The notes under the pieces: generated by a model
Told to the model about the DNA's origin: nothing
The model's input: only the letters and a program-made list of their open reading frames with translations
Databases searched by the model: none
Made by a program: the position numbers and the translations under genes
DNA from: Neobacillus rhizophilus
Lineage (GTDB): Bacteria; Bacillota; Bacilli; Bacillales; Cytobacillaceae
DNA: 64,000 bases
Direction: 5' to 3'
Assembly (NCBI RefSeq): GCF_018343535.1
Contig: NZ_JAGYPF010000004.1
Location: 145,666 to 209,665 of the forward strand
In this document: positions 25,762-34,490 of the stretch, one piece after another
Position numbering within the stretch: position 1 is the first letter of the stretch
Layout: every line of letters begins with the position of its first letter

Positions 25762-26366
25762 ATGCATTATTTATCTATTTTGTTAATAGGTATTGCGGCA
25801 AATCTAGATAATTTAGGCATTAGTGTTTCTTATGGATTAAGGTCAACGCGAATTCCCTTTGCTTCTAATTTGATTATTGCTATCGTCTCAATGGTTTGTG
25901 CTTAGCTTTCCATTATTGCAGGTGAATTCGTTACGCAGTTTATTTCTATTGCATTAGCCAATTTTGTTGGTGGTTTAATTATTAGTAGTATTGGGATTAA
26001 ATGCATAGCAGACTCCTTTTCTGTTCAAGAAACTCCAAGCAAAGTGAAAGTTGACTCTAATTTACACATGTTATCAGTCAACCAGATTCGGCAGATGTTA
26101 ATGATGATAAAGTGATTTCAGTAAAGGAATCGATATTATTAGGGTTTGCGTTAGCAATCAATTGTTTAGTAATGGGGTTGGGAGCAGGTATTACAGGTCT
26201 TTCTCCAGTTTTAACAACAAATTCGATTGGATTATTTTCGGTACTATCCATTTGGAGTGGAGTAAAACTTGGAGGTGAAATTTGTGGTATGAACGTTGGC
26301 AAGTATTCTAATTTTGTTGCGGGTATACTGTTAATAATGATTGGTGTTTACGAAATGATTGTATAA
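25762..26366 (+). pseudogene. Broken YtaF/MntP-like membrane protein gene
   Basis: ATG 25762 follows AGGAGGAG and encodes ILLIGIAANLDNLGISVSYG, typical of the YtaF/MntP manganese-export-like family. A TAG at 25903-25905 stops it after 47 codons; the frame then continues (TQFISIALANFVGGLIISSI) until a -1 type frame change near 26060-26090, after which the second half appears in another frame (DSADVNDDK then ESILLGFALAINCLVMGLG). Both defects are visible, so this is a pseudogene or carries two sequencing errors. An 84-codon ORF at 26112 is only its C-terminal half. Confidence 0.85.
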
Positions 26367-26440
26367 AAACTGATTTAAAAAGAGGGGTGGGGTATTTGCC
26401 AACTCTCTTCTTTATTTCTACTCATTAAAAGCTTTCCATA

Positions 26441-26466
26441 CAAAAAAAGAGCCGCCGAAGCAGCTC
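26441..26466 (-). terminator. Terminator of the amino-acid permease
   Basis: On the minus strand GAGCTGC-TTCG-GCGGCTC (26466-26449) followed by seven T: a perfect UUCG-tetraloop terminator. Confidence 0.95.
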
Positions 26467-26475
26467 CATTAAAGA

Positions 26476-27867
26476 TTAATTTTTAGAAAGGTTGCTCTTT
26501 CGTTTACCGTACAAAAGATAAACAACAAACCCCACCAACATCCAAATCACGAAGCGAATCCAAGTAATCGAAGGCAGGCTGATAATTAGATAAATCGAAA
26601 AACCAATCCCGATAATAGGGACGAATGGAACCAACGGCGTTTTAAATCGCCTTTCCAGATTAGGCTGTTTGACGCGCAGCACCATGATGGAAGCGCAAAT
26701 TAGGATAAAGGCGGACAGGGTTCCGATGTTGACGAGTTCTGCGACTTCATTGATTGGAGTTAAGCCGGAAACAACAGCTGTTACCGCACCAATAATCAGT
26801 GTAGGGCGGTAGGGGGTCTTATATTTGGAATGTACTTTTGCAAACCAGTTCGGAAGCAAACCATCGCGGCTCATCGCGAACCATATACGTGAACCGGCAA
26901 GCATAAAGGAAAACAGTACCGATAAAATCCCAGTGATGGCGGCCGCAGAAATAATCAAGGTAATCCAATTCAACCCCACTTGACTAAAGGCCTTCGCAAT
27001 CGGGGCTGCATTCCCTAAAGTTTCATATGGAGCCATTCCTGTAATCACGAGGGACATGCCGATATAAAGGCAAAGAGCAATCGTTAAGGACAGGACCACC
27101 GCCCGTGGCAAATCGCGTTGCGGATTTTTCGCTTCTTCTGCAGCAGTGGTTAATGTGTCATATCCGAATACGGCGAAGAATACCAGTGCGGCACCACCCA
27201 TCACACCGTGAAAACCAAATGGCATAAACGGATGCCAGTTGGCAGTATCAACGTAAAAGCTGCCGACGGCAATGACCACAACCACGATGCTTAATTTGAT
27301 GATGACCATCAAGTTGTTAAATCGTGCTCCCCATTTCATCCCAATCGTTAGCAGCCCGGCAATGGCTAAACTAATAATCATGGCAATCAGGTCAATTTTA
27401 TGGCCGGCACCTGTTCCTGGAGCCCCCTGTGCCCATACAGGAACATGAATACCGATTTGCTGTAATATTTCTTGCATATACCCTGACCATCCAATCGCCA
27501 CTACTGCAATGACCAGGGTATATTCAAGCAATAAATCCCACCCAATCAGCCAAGCGGCTCCCTCACCCAAGACAGCGTAGCTATAGGTATAAGCACTGCC
27601 CGCGACTGGAATTAAGCCGGCGAATTCCGCATAGCATAATGCCGCTGCCGCACTGGCAAGCCCCGCGATAATAAATGATAAGATAACGGCAGGTCCTGCA
27701 TGTTCTGCAGCTGCCACTCCAGTCAGAACGAAAATTCCTACACCAATGATTCCCCCCAACCCGATCGCTGTCAGCTGCCATAATCCCAAGACACGTTGAA
27801 GTCTGGTACTATTTGTGCCTTCTTGCTGTAGTTCGTTAATGGACTTCCTTCTCATAAAAGATTTCAT
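26476..27867 (-). CDS. APC-superfamily amino-acid permease (YfnA-like)
   Basis: 463 residues, about twelve transmembrane helices. The first carries the APC signature AIGLGGIIGVGIFVLTG; helix 6 region VFFAVFGYDTLTTAAEEAKNPQRDLPRA is characteristic of cationic/neutral amino-acid transporters such as YfnA. TGGAGGTAATCA precedes ATG. Monocistronic; the 366 bp on its 5' side to the next gene hold only A+T-rich DNA and the palindrome TCGACTGTCGA near 28178. Substrate not determinable. Confidence 0.88.
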   Translation of the reverse strand: MKSFMRRKSINELQQEGTNSTRLQRVLGLWQLTAIGLGGIIGVGIFVLTGVAAAEHAGPAVILSFIIAGLASAAAALCYAEFAGLIPVAGSAYTYSYAVLGEGAAWLIGWDLLLEYTLVIAVVAIGWSGYMQEILQQIGIHVPVWAQGAPGTGAGHKIDLIAMIISLAIAGLLTIGMKWGARFNNLMVIIKLSIVVVVIAVGSFYVDTANWHPFMPFGFHGVMGGAALVFFAVFGYDTLTTAAEEAKNPQRDLPRAVVLSLTIALCLYIGMSLVITGMAPYETLGNAAPIAKAFSQVGLNWITLIISAAAITGILSVLFSFMLAGSRIWFAMSRDGLLPNWFAKVHSKYKTPYRPTLIIGAVTAVVSGLTPINEVAELVNIGTLSAFILICASIMVLRVKQPNLERRFKTPLVPFVPIIGIGFSIYLIISLPSITWIRFVIWMLVGFVVYLLYGKRKSNLSKN

Positions 27868-28233
27868 TGATTACCTCCATTTCTACCTTAAAAAGTAACA
27901 ACCTATTATTTTAATTGAAGTTTTTAAGGTTAATAAAACAACTATGTTTTAATAAATGGAGATATACAAAAGTTGCCTAATACTAATGTGTTTGAAAAAA
28001 ATGAAGTAAACTTACAAAAGGGTTTTCACGAATACGTAATACTTGTAAAACTTAATTTTGAATCCAATAAAATTTGAACCGCCTGGTCTTTTTGCTAAAA
28101 AAGCCTAAAACAGGCCAGTAAATGAAAATTTGGATTTGAAATATCTGAATTTTTTAATTATAATAAAAATATAACACTCGACTGTCGACAAGAAAATTAG
28201 ATACGAATTAAAAATTGGAAAAGAGGTGTGCAA

Positions 28234-28908
28234 ATGTTGGAATGCAATCCATTGCAAAAGCCGTTACCTTATTATCAACAAATTCAACAATCGATAAAAG
28301 AAAGCATCTTTAATGGTATATACAAACCAGGGGATCGATTATATGAAGCTCAAATTGCGACGTTTTATAATACCAGCCGGAGCCCAGTAAGAGAAGCGAT
28401 TCGGGCACTGGTGATGGAAGGTTTACTAGTAATGGATCAAAAGTCACAAATATCCGTCTACAAACCAAACTTACAGGATGTGCGGGATATTTACGAATGC
28501 AGGATTTCCCTGGAATCTACTGCTGTTGAACTGACAGCGGTACGAGCGACAGAGGAACAGCTGCAGGAGCTTGAAAAAACGTTAGAAGATTCTGAGCAAG
28601 CAATGAAAGAAGTAATAACAGATAGGGTTATTGCATGTAATGCCCGTTTTCACGAACTAATTATCCAGTACAGCGGGAACCCCAGATTAATGAAGCTTGT
28701 TGAGGGTTTGAATGGTTTGATCCAGTATTACCGTGTATTAAACATCCAAGGTGAAAACCGCTTCAATACGATTTTAAAAGGACATAGGGAGATTTATGAT
28801 GCAATAAAAGAAAGAAACCCGAAAAAAGCAGCTGATAGATTAAGAGAGCATACGCAAGAGGATCTAAGTAACTTAGTTCATGTAATCGAACAATTAGAGG
28901 AGAGATAA
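28234..28908 (+). CDS. GntR-family regulator, FCD type (first)
   Basis: 224 residues: N-terminal winged helix (SIFNGIYKPGDRLYEAQIA; SRSPVREAIRALVMEGLL) and a C-terminal FCD helical domain (metal/acid ligand pocket, ARFHELIIQYSGNPRL). GTG 28228 lies within the AAGAGGTG site, so ATG 28234 is chosen. Three nucleotides from the hydratase alpha gene, so it leads a gntR-hydratase-dehydrogenase operon and likely controls it in response to an organic acid (inference). Confidence 0.88.
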   Translation: MLECNPLQKPLPYYQQIQQSIKESIFNGIYKPGDRLYEAQIATFYNTSRSPVREAIRALVMEGLLVMDQKSQISVYKPNLQDVRDIYECRISLESTAVELTAVRATEEQLQELEKTLEDSEQAMKEVITDRVIACNARFHELIIQYSGNPRLMKLVEGLNGLIQYYRVLNIQGENRFNTILKGHREIYDAIKERNPKKAADRLREHTQEDLSNLVHVIEQLEER

Positions 28909-28911
28909 TTT

Positions 28912-29754
28912 TTGCGAATCGTTCATGTTGATCAAATCATTGAAACCGTTGCCAAGCTTTGCTGGGAGGCCTGCTATTACCTTCCTGAAGATGTATTAGC
29001 AGGATTTAGAAGGGCTGAGAAGACAGAAGCATCGCCGATTGGAAAAACAATCTTGCAGCAGCTTCTAGAAAATGCCGAAGAAGCCAAGGTCAATCACATG
29101 CCGTATTGTCATGATACGGGCATGGCCGTTGTATTTGTAGAGGTAGGCCAAGATGTCCATATAACGGGCGGGAACTTTTTGGATTCAATCCAAGAAGGGG
29201 TGCGCACTGGATATCGGGAAGGGTATCTAAGAAAATCAGTTGTCGGTGACCCACTCATTCGCGTGAACACCGGGGATAATACACCGGCAGTCGTACATAC
29301 TGAAATCGTTCCCGGAGACCAGATTAAATTCACGGTCCTGCCTAAAGGCGGGGGCAGTGAAAATATGAGTGCGATGAAATTCTTACTTCCTGGTGAAGGG
29401 ATGCAAGGGGTTAAAAATTTTGTTTTACAAACGATTAAAGAAGCAGGCGGGAAGGCCTGTCCGCCTGTTGTCGTCGGAGTTGGCATCGGCGGAAGCTTTG
29501 ATAAAGTAACCTCACTGGCGAAACATGCCGTTTTGAGGGAAATCGGTGTTCATCATCATGAACCGCATATTGCGCAGCTGGAAAAAGAACTCCTTGAGGA
29601 AATTAACAACACAGGAATAGGGCCGCAAGGGTTAGGCGGGACCAGTACGGCGCTATGGGTGCCAATTGAAACATATGCCTGTCATATAACTGCACTGCCA
29701 GTTGCGGTAAATATTCAATGTCATGCTGCCCGTAAAAAGACGGCTGTGTTATAG
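28912..29754 (+). CDS. Class-I fumarase/tartrate dehydratase alpha subunit (first)
   Basis: 280 residues. Fe-S hydro-lyase alpha chain: the three expected cluster cysteines are seen in PYCHDTGMAV, ACPPVVVGVGIGG and IQCHAARK; KGGGSENMS is also diagnostic. With the next gene it forms the [4Fe-4S] enzyme hydrating fumarate, mesaconate or dehydrating tartrate. Pairing with a tartrate/malate dehydrogenase favours tartrate-like substrates (TtdA), but class-I enzymes cannot be separated by sequence alone. TTG start, GAGGAGAGATAA upstream. Confidence 0.88.
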   Translation: MRIVHVDQIIETVAKLCWEACYYLPEDVLAGFRRAEKTEASPIGKTILQQLLENAEEAKVNHMPYCHDTGMAVVFVEVGQDVHITGGNFLDSIQEGVRTGYREGYLRKSVVGDPLIRVNTGDNTPAVVHTEIVPGDQIKFTVLPKGGGSENMSAMKFLLPGEGMQGVKNFVLQTIKEAGGKACPPVVVGVGIGGSFDKVTSLAKHAVLREIGVHHHEPHIAQLEKELLEEINNTGIGPQGLGGTSTALWVPIETYACHITALPVAVNIQCHAARKKTAVL

Positions 29755-29766
29755 GAGGGGATTTTA

Positions 29767-30351
29767 ATGGCAGAATACCGGTTAAAAACACCGCTGACAG
29801 ATGAAGATATCCAAATGTTGCAGATAGGGGACCAGGTTCTCTTAACAGGGACCATCTATATGGCCCGCGACGCAGCCCACAAAAGAATGGTAGACCTGCT
29901 TGAATCAGGCCAGTCTTTGCCAGTTAATTTAAGGGGCGAAGTCATTTTCTATGCCGGTCCGTGTCCGCCAAAACCTGGGCAAATCATTGGGCCAGTGGCT
30001 CCGACAACAGCATATCGGATGGATCCTTATGCTCCTGCCATGTATGAATATGGGGTAAAAGGAACGATTGGTAAGGGGCCAAGAAGAGAAATGGTCAAAG
30101 AAGCATGTAAGCAATATGGCGCCATTTCCTTTGCTGCCGTCGGCGGGCTCTCCACGATTTTAAGCAGACGGGTAACAGATGTTGAGGTAGTAGCTTATGA
30201 GGACTTAGGGCCAGAAGCAATCAGACGGCTTGAGGTAGAAGATTTCCCGTTACTTGTTGCCTATGATGCGCACGGTCAAGATTTGTATGAACAGGAAATA
30301 GCCAAGTATGAAAATTACAATAAAAACGCGAATAAGGGAGTAGGTATATAA
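29767..30351 (+). CDS. Class-I fumarase/tartrate dehydratase beta subunit (first)
   Basis: 194 residues. Beta chain pattern: GDQVLLTGTIYMARDAAHKRM, YAGPCPPKPGQIIGPVAPTTAYRMD, KGTIGKGP, VVAYEDLGPEAIRRLEVEDFP. 12 bp after the alpha gene, GGAGGGG site. Partner of the alpha chain. Confidence 0.9.
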   Translation: MAEYRLKTPLTDEDIQMLQIGDQVLLTGTIYMARDAAHKRMVDLLESGQSLPVNLRGEVIFYAGPCPPKPGQIIGPVAPTTAYRMDPYAPAMYEYGVKGTIGKGPRREMVKEACKQYGAISFAAVGGLSTILSRRVTDVEVVAYEDLGPEAIRRLEVEDFPLLVAYDAHGQDLYEQEIAKYENYNKNANKGVGI

Positions 30352-30352
30352 T

Positions 30353-31423
30353 ATGAAGAAACTAGAAATTGCTGTCATTCCAGGGGATGGAATTGGGAAA
30401 GAAGTAGTGCCAGTAGCAACAAAAGTTCTAGATACAGTGGCTGAAATTCATGGCGGCTTAAAATTTGAGTATACAGAATTTCCATGGAGCTGTGATTATT
30501 ACCTGGAGCATGGAAAAATGATGCCAGAGGACGGCTTGGATATTTTAAAGAACTTTAATGCCATTTTTCTAGGGGCAATCGGGAACCCTCAGGTTGTTGC
30601 AGATCATGTTTCTTTATGGGGTTTATTAATTAAGATTCGCAGAGAATTTGAGCAATCGATTAATATTCGTCCAGCTAAATTTTTTAAAGGATTGAAATCA
30701 CCTTTAGTTAATCCAAATGACTTTGATTTAATTGTTGTCAGGGAAAATAGTGAGGGTGAATATAGTGAGGTTGGCGGAAGGATTCATCGAGGGGAAGATG
30801 AGGTCGCTATCCAAAATGCCATTTTTACAAAAAAAGGCACAGAACGTGCGATGCGGTATGCATTTGAACTAGCGAAACAGAGAAGAGGGCATGTCACATC
30901 CGCGACAAAGTCAAACGGGATTTTCCATTCGATGCCGTTTTGGGATGAGGTCTTTAATGAGGTAAAAGCAGATTATACCGATATTCAAACCGCTTCCTAT
31001 CATATCGATGCGTTGGCTGCCTTTTTCGTAACAAGACCGCAAATTTTTGACGTGATTGTCGCTAGTAATTTATTCGGGGATATTTTAACGGATATTGGCG
31101 GGGCCATCATGGGAAGTATCGGGATCGCGCCTGCAGCCAATATTAATTTAAATGGAAAGTACCCTTCAATGTTTGAGCCAGTACATGGATCAGCGCCAGA
31201 TATTTATGGTAAAGGAATTGCCAACCCAATTGGACAGGTGTGGACAGCGAAGATGATGCTCGATCACTTTGGCGAGCAAGAACTGGGGCAAAAGCTTTTG
31301 GATGCTATCGAAGATGTTACCAACGACGGAATTAAAACTCCGGATATTGGCGGCACATCCTCCACCAATGAGGTTGGGGAAGCTATTTGCAGCCGGTTGA
31401 AAGAGGTTTGTTCAGTGTCTTAA
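30353..31423 (+). CDS. Tartrate/D-malate dehydrogenase-like enzyme (LeuB superfamily)
   Basis: 356 residues of the isocitrate/isopropylmalate dehydrogenase superfamily: VIPGDGIGKEV, RREFEQSINIRPAKFF, VVRENSEGEYSEVGG, MFEPVHGSAPDIYGKGIANP. The last blocks match the tartrate dehydrogenase/D-malate decarboxylating branch (TtuC/YcsA/DmlA) rather than LeuB. Oxidises 2-hydroxy diacids with NAD. One base after the hydratase beta stop, so tightly coupled. A terminator closes the operon. Confidence 0.85.
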   Translation: MKKLEIAVIPGDGIGKEVVPVATKVLDTVAEIHGGLKFEYTEFPWSCDYYLEHGKMMPEDGLDILKNFNAIFLGAIGNPQVVADHVSLWGLLIKIRREFEQSINIRPAKFFKGLKSPLVNPNDFDLIVVRENSEGEYSEVGGRIHRGEDEVAIQNAIFTKKGTERAMRYAFELAKQRRGHVTSATKSNGIFHSMPFWDEVFNEVKADYTDIQTASYHIDALAAFFVTRPQIFDVIVASNLFGDILTDIGGAIMGSIGIAPAANINLNGKYPSMFEPVHGSAPDIYGKGIANPIGQVWTAKMMLDHFGEQELGQKLLDAIEDVTNDGIKTPDIGGTSSTNEVGEAICSRLKEVCSVS

Positions 31424-31441
31424 ATTAATAGTTAAGAAAGG

Positions 31442-31478
31442 GAGGCTGCTCAAATCAATACTTGGGCAGCCTCTTTTT
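31442..31478 (+). terminator. Terminator of the first hydratase operon
   Basis: GAGGCTGCTCAA (31442-31453) pairs with TTGGGCAGCCTC (31462-31473) with one mismatch, then five T. Confidence 0.92.
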
Positions 31479-31510
31479 GTGTTTCCCCAAAAGGTATTAG
31501 AAAGGAGGTG

Positions 31511-31630
31511 ACCCGTAAAAATCGAGGTCTTATTTTGCCTGTGAAGTGTTGGAGAGATGGCTGACCGGTAAAAATAGAAGTCATATTTTACCCCCATAGG
31601 GTCTAAACAGAGATCAAACGGTAAAATATG
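31511..31630. repeat. Degenerate 53-bp repeat, two and a half units
   Basis: ACCCGTAAAAATCGAGGTC at 31511, ACCGGTAAAAATAGAAGTC at 31564 and ACGGTAAAATATG near 31618 recur every 53 bp. It fills the spacer between convergent genes. The period is close to the 52-bp array at 37269 but the sequence differs. Confidence 0.65.
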
Positions 31631-31675
31631 CCCTGCGCATTTCAAATGAATTGCGTTCTAAGTGCTAACTCAAAT

Positions 31676-31717
31676 TAAAAAACCCCTAACCTATAAAAAT
31701 CTCATAGATTAGGGGTT
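31676..31717 (-). terminator. Terminator of the dctP operon
   Basis: AACCCCTAA (31681-31689) and TTAGGGGTT (31709-31717) pair; the minus strand then runs into TTTTTTAATT. Confidence 0.9.
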
Positions 31718-31728
31718 TGCACTAACTA

Positions 31729-32787
31729 TTATTTATTCTTGCTTTCTGCATCCTTAATGATATCTTCGCCGATTTTCTTAGCCCATTCATCATAGATTGG
31801 CTGAAGTTCTTTCTTAAATCCTTCAATTTCAGCTGGTGAAAGCTCATTAATCTTGGTTTGGCCGCGATCTTTTAGCTTTTTCAAGGATTCATCATTTAGC
31901 TTTTTAGCAGATTCGCGTGCAACTTTTGTACCTTGGTCAACACCTTTTTGAACAATTTCCTTCGTTTTTTCATTCAGGCTGTCCCAGAATTTCGTATTGG
32001 TTAATAAGGCATAGTCCACTCGAGTATGACCCATTACAGTTGTATACTTCTGTACTTCGTCGAATTTCTTTGATTCAATATTACTAAAAGTGTTTTCTTC
32101 TCCATCAACCGTACCTTGCTGGAGGGCAGTGTAAAGCTCGTTGAATGGAATGGATACGGAACCAGCATTAAGCTTGCCGTAAATTTCTTCGAGCAACTGT
32201 CCGCCTTGAGTCCGAATCTTTAAGCCTTTTAAGTCTTCCGGTTTTGAAATGGCTTTTTTGTTATTTGTCATGTGTTTAGCACCGTTTGGCCACATGGCAA
32301 GACCAAGCACGCCGTCCTTTTCTAAACGTTTAAAGATCTCTTTTCCTTTTTCGCCATCCCAGAAAGCTTCTGCAGCTGCATCGTCTTTAAACAAGAAAGG
32401 CATCGCAGGGACGTTAAAGCCAGGGTCGTTACCAACCATCTTGGACATATCCGGGATAATGAACTGGACGTTATTGGCTACTAAGTTCTGATATTCATCC
32501 TTATCACCAAATAGCTGGCTGTTTGGATAAACCTGAACCTTGATTTTCCCGCCGGATTCTTTTTCAATATATTCCTTCATCGCAATGGCACCGGCTTGTT
32601 TAGGTGTGTTTTCTGCCACAACGTGGGAAATTTTGATTGTCAATTCTTGAATGTCATCACCAGATTTGCCTTTTTCACCGCCGGATGAGCTGCTGCTTGT
32701 TTCTTTTGAGGAAGAGCCGCAAGCTGCAAGGCTAAATACCAACAGAAGTGTTACTGCTACTACTAATAGTTTCTGAATCTTTTTCAT
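31729..32787 (-). CDS. dctP: TRAP transporter solute-binding lipoprotein DctP
   Basis: 352 residues: lipoprotein signal peptide with lipobox SLAACG, a serine-rich linker, then a DctP-family binding protein (HVVAENTPKQAGA; IRTQGGQLLEEIYG, the carboxylate-binding Arg region; FNELYTALQQGTVDGEEN). It captures a carboxylate for the DctQM permease divergently encoded at 34491. Its ATG, with AAGGGGG site, overlaps the end of the upstream gene by about 55 bp. Confidence 0.93.
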   Translation of the reverse strand: MKKIQKLLVVAVTLLLVFSLAACGSSSKETSSSSSGGEKGKSGDDIQELTIKISHVVAENTPKQAGAIAMKEYIEKESGGKIKVQVYPNSQLFGDKDEYQNLVANNVQFIIPDMSKMVGNDPGFNVPAMPFLFKDDAAAEAFWDGEKGKEIFKRLEKDGVLGLAMWPNGAKHMTNNKKAISKPEDLKGLKIRTQGGQLLEEIYGKLNAGSVSIPFNELYTALQQGTVDGEENTFSNIESKKFDEVQKYTTVMGHTRVDYALLTNTKFWDSLNEKTKEIVQKGVDQGTKVARESAKKLNDESLKKLKDRGQTKINELSPAEIEGFKKELQPIYDEWAKKIGEDIIKDAESKNK

Positions 32788-33685
32788 TTAATTTCCCCCT
32801 TAATAAATAACTTGATACAAATTGATAGATTTCTGTATGGTCCGCATCCTTATCTAGCGCAGCACTTGCTTCATAGAATCGGTCAAACACGAGCTGAGGC
32901 AGATTTGTTGCCGCCTCCGCATTTAAAAATAGCCCATTCGCCATTTCTAGATCTTTTCTTAACAGTTCCAGACTAAACCCTGAATCAAAACTATCCGTTA
33001 AGATAAAGGATGGGAATTTATACTCTGTTGAACCGCTTCGGCCTGTACTATGATTAAATACATGAATCGCTTTCTCTGGTTTCACATCAAAACTATGGAG
33101 CAATTGAACGGCCTCACAGCTCGCTAACAGATGAGTAGCAGAAAGATAGTTATTAATGGCCTTGATTAAGTGACCGCTTCCAATTGGACCAACATGAAAG
33201 AGGTTACTGCCCATCGAACCTAGCAAACGCTTACATCTAGTAAATGATTCCACTGGTCCTCCGATCATGATGGTTAACTGAGCAGTGACTGCTTTCTTGA
33301 CCCCGCCGCTGACGGGTGCGTCGATAAATTCAATATTTTTTTCTGTTAATTTTTTAAAATTCTTTCTCGTTTCATCAGGGTAGGAGCTGCTCATATCAAT
33401 GATGACTAATGGTTCTTGGTGAGTGTGTTGATCTGAGGTGAAATGGTCAATAATTTGGTCTATGACTTGATTTACGATCTTAGATGAAGGAAGCATAAGA
33501 ATGATACATTGTACATGGTGAATCCAATCAGTAAAATAGCCCGGTTTCCCGCCATAGCTCTGGAATTCATTGATAGCGGCTTCGTTAACATCGCTGCCGT
33601 AAACAGTAAATCCGCTATTTATTAGGTTTTTTGCCATAGGCAAGCCCATTTTACCAAGCCCGATAAAACCTATTTTCTGAATCAT
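32732..33685 (-). CDS. Beta-hydroxyacid dehydrogenase (GarR/tartronate-semialdehyde reductase-like)
   Basis: 317 residues: NAD(P) loop GFIGLGKMGLPMAKNL, signature FIDAPVSGGVKKA, catalytic Lys in GHLIKAINNYL, and a serine-rich tail. Family reduces tartronate semialdehyde or oxidises 3-hydroxyisobutyrate-like acids. In an organic-acid island it may handle a 3-carbon product (inference). It overlaps both neighbours: ATGA with the AA_synth gene, about 55 bp with dctP. Confidence 0.85.
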   Translation of the reverse strand: MIQKIGFIGLGKMGLPMAKNLINSGFTVYGSDVNEAAINEFQSYGGKPGYFTDWIHHVQCIILMLPSSKIVNQVIDQIIDHFTSDQHTHQEPLVIIDMSSSYPDETRKNFKKLTEKNIEFIDAPVSGGVKKAVTAQLTIMIGGPVESFTRCKRLLGSMGSNLFHVGPIGSGHLIKAINNYLSATHLLASCEAVQLLHSFDVKPEKAIHVFNHSTGRSGSTEYKFPSFILTDSFDSGFSLELLRKDLEMANGLFLNAEAATNLPQLVFDRFYEASAALDKDADHTEIYQFVSSYLLRGKLNEKDSETISSSSNTSVGI

Positions 33686-34266
33686 GAAGGAAAAACTCCT
33701 TCAAGCTCTTTATGTAAAGAGCCAATCCGCGGGTGCGCCCGTCCGCTCGTGGTGACGACGGCGGCGATGACAATTTCGTCGTTTCGAGGTGCATCAGGAA
33801 TCCTTGTTTCAAAGGTCATGTGGTGGCTGCGAATTTTTGCATCCATTTTGTGTTTAATCGCTAAATCCAAACTGCTGCCGGCGGCACCCCGTTTCTCAGC
33901 GGAAGGAAGGAGCGTTTCAGCATTTCCACATTGGGACCGAAATGGATTTCCAAACGTTAGGGTATGGATAATGGCAGAACCGTGTTCGATTTCTCCATCA
34001 AGTCCAACTAGTGCACCCTTTCCATAGCCTTCGACTTCATCACCTGTAACGCCTAAAGCTTCCATTGCCTTCTTTGGCAAAAGTTCACCGAGCTGTTCAG
34101 AACAGGCTTTGATCAGAGGAAGTAGATCCTCTACGTATATGCCGGCATAAGGATTCTTAATGACGGCTAGAGCAGCAGCGACCCGAACGGGCTTATCTGC
34201 TTTTTTGAAACCTTCTATAAAGGTCTCCTCCGAGATGGTCACAATTTTTCTTATTTCTAATTTCAT
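33682..34266 (-). CDS. AA_synth (PF06684) family protein
   Basis: 194 residues matching the family named amino acid synthesis protein: EIRKIVTISEETFIEGF, NPYAGIYVEDL, GDEVEGYGKGALVG, EHGSAIIHTLTFGNPFR and GRAHPRIGSL. The true reaction of this family is not established. Start ATG 34266 follows GAGGAGGTTGAAG. First gene of the minus-strand run with dehydrogenase and dctP; an operator-like GGATACA site lies at 34295. Confidence 0.8.
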   Translation of the reverse strand: MKLEIRKIVTISEETFIEGFKKADKPVRVAAALAVIKNPYAGIYVEDLLPLIKACSEQLGELLPKKAMEALGVTGDEVEGYGKGALVGLDGEIEHGSAIIHTLTFGNPFRSQCGNAETLLPSAEKRGAAGSSLDLAIKHKMDAKIRSHHMTFETRIPDAPRNDEIVIAAVVTTSGRAHPRIGSLHKELEGVFPS

Positions 34267-34289
34267 CTTCAACCTCCTCATTATAATGG

Positions 34290-34310
34290 ATTTTGGATAC
34301 AATCTACACC
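34290..34310 (-). promoter_or_regulatory. Operator-like site upstream of the AA_synth-dctP run
   Basis: TTTTGGATACAATCTAC: same left arm (TTGGATACA) as the site at 46436, with a weaker right arm. It faces a second copy at 34456 in the divergent spacer. Confidence 0.6.
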
Positions 34311-34455
34311 CGAGTTGTTTCAACAAATGCTGATATTTCCACTATAACAAAAACAATAAATGTTGTGAATACACAAAAAATATAAAATAAAATAAATTTT
34401 CTGTTTATTTTTTGGAAACTATCTTGTATATTTTAAATTAAGGTCCAGTTGTATA

Positions 34456-34472
34456 TTGGATACAATCTACTG
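34456..34472 (+). promoter_or_regulatory. Operator-like site upstream of dctQM
   Basis: ATTGGATACAATCTAC, 20 bp before the dctQ start; nearly identical to the divergent copy at 34290. Likely binding site of an FCD regulator of the island. Confidence 0.6.
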
Positions 34473-34490
34473 AATAAGGAGTTGATTTTT

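Noticed and set aside
28912..31423. Confident naming as ttdA-ttdB-ttuC
   Set aside because: Class-I fumarase subunits and LeuB-type dehydrogenases cannot be assigned to tartrate by motifs alone, so gene symbols were left blank.
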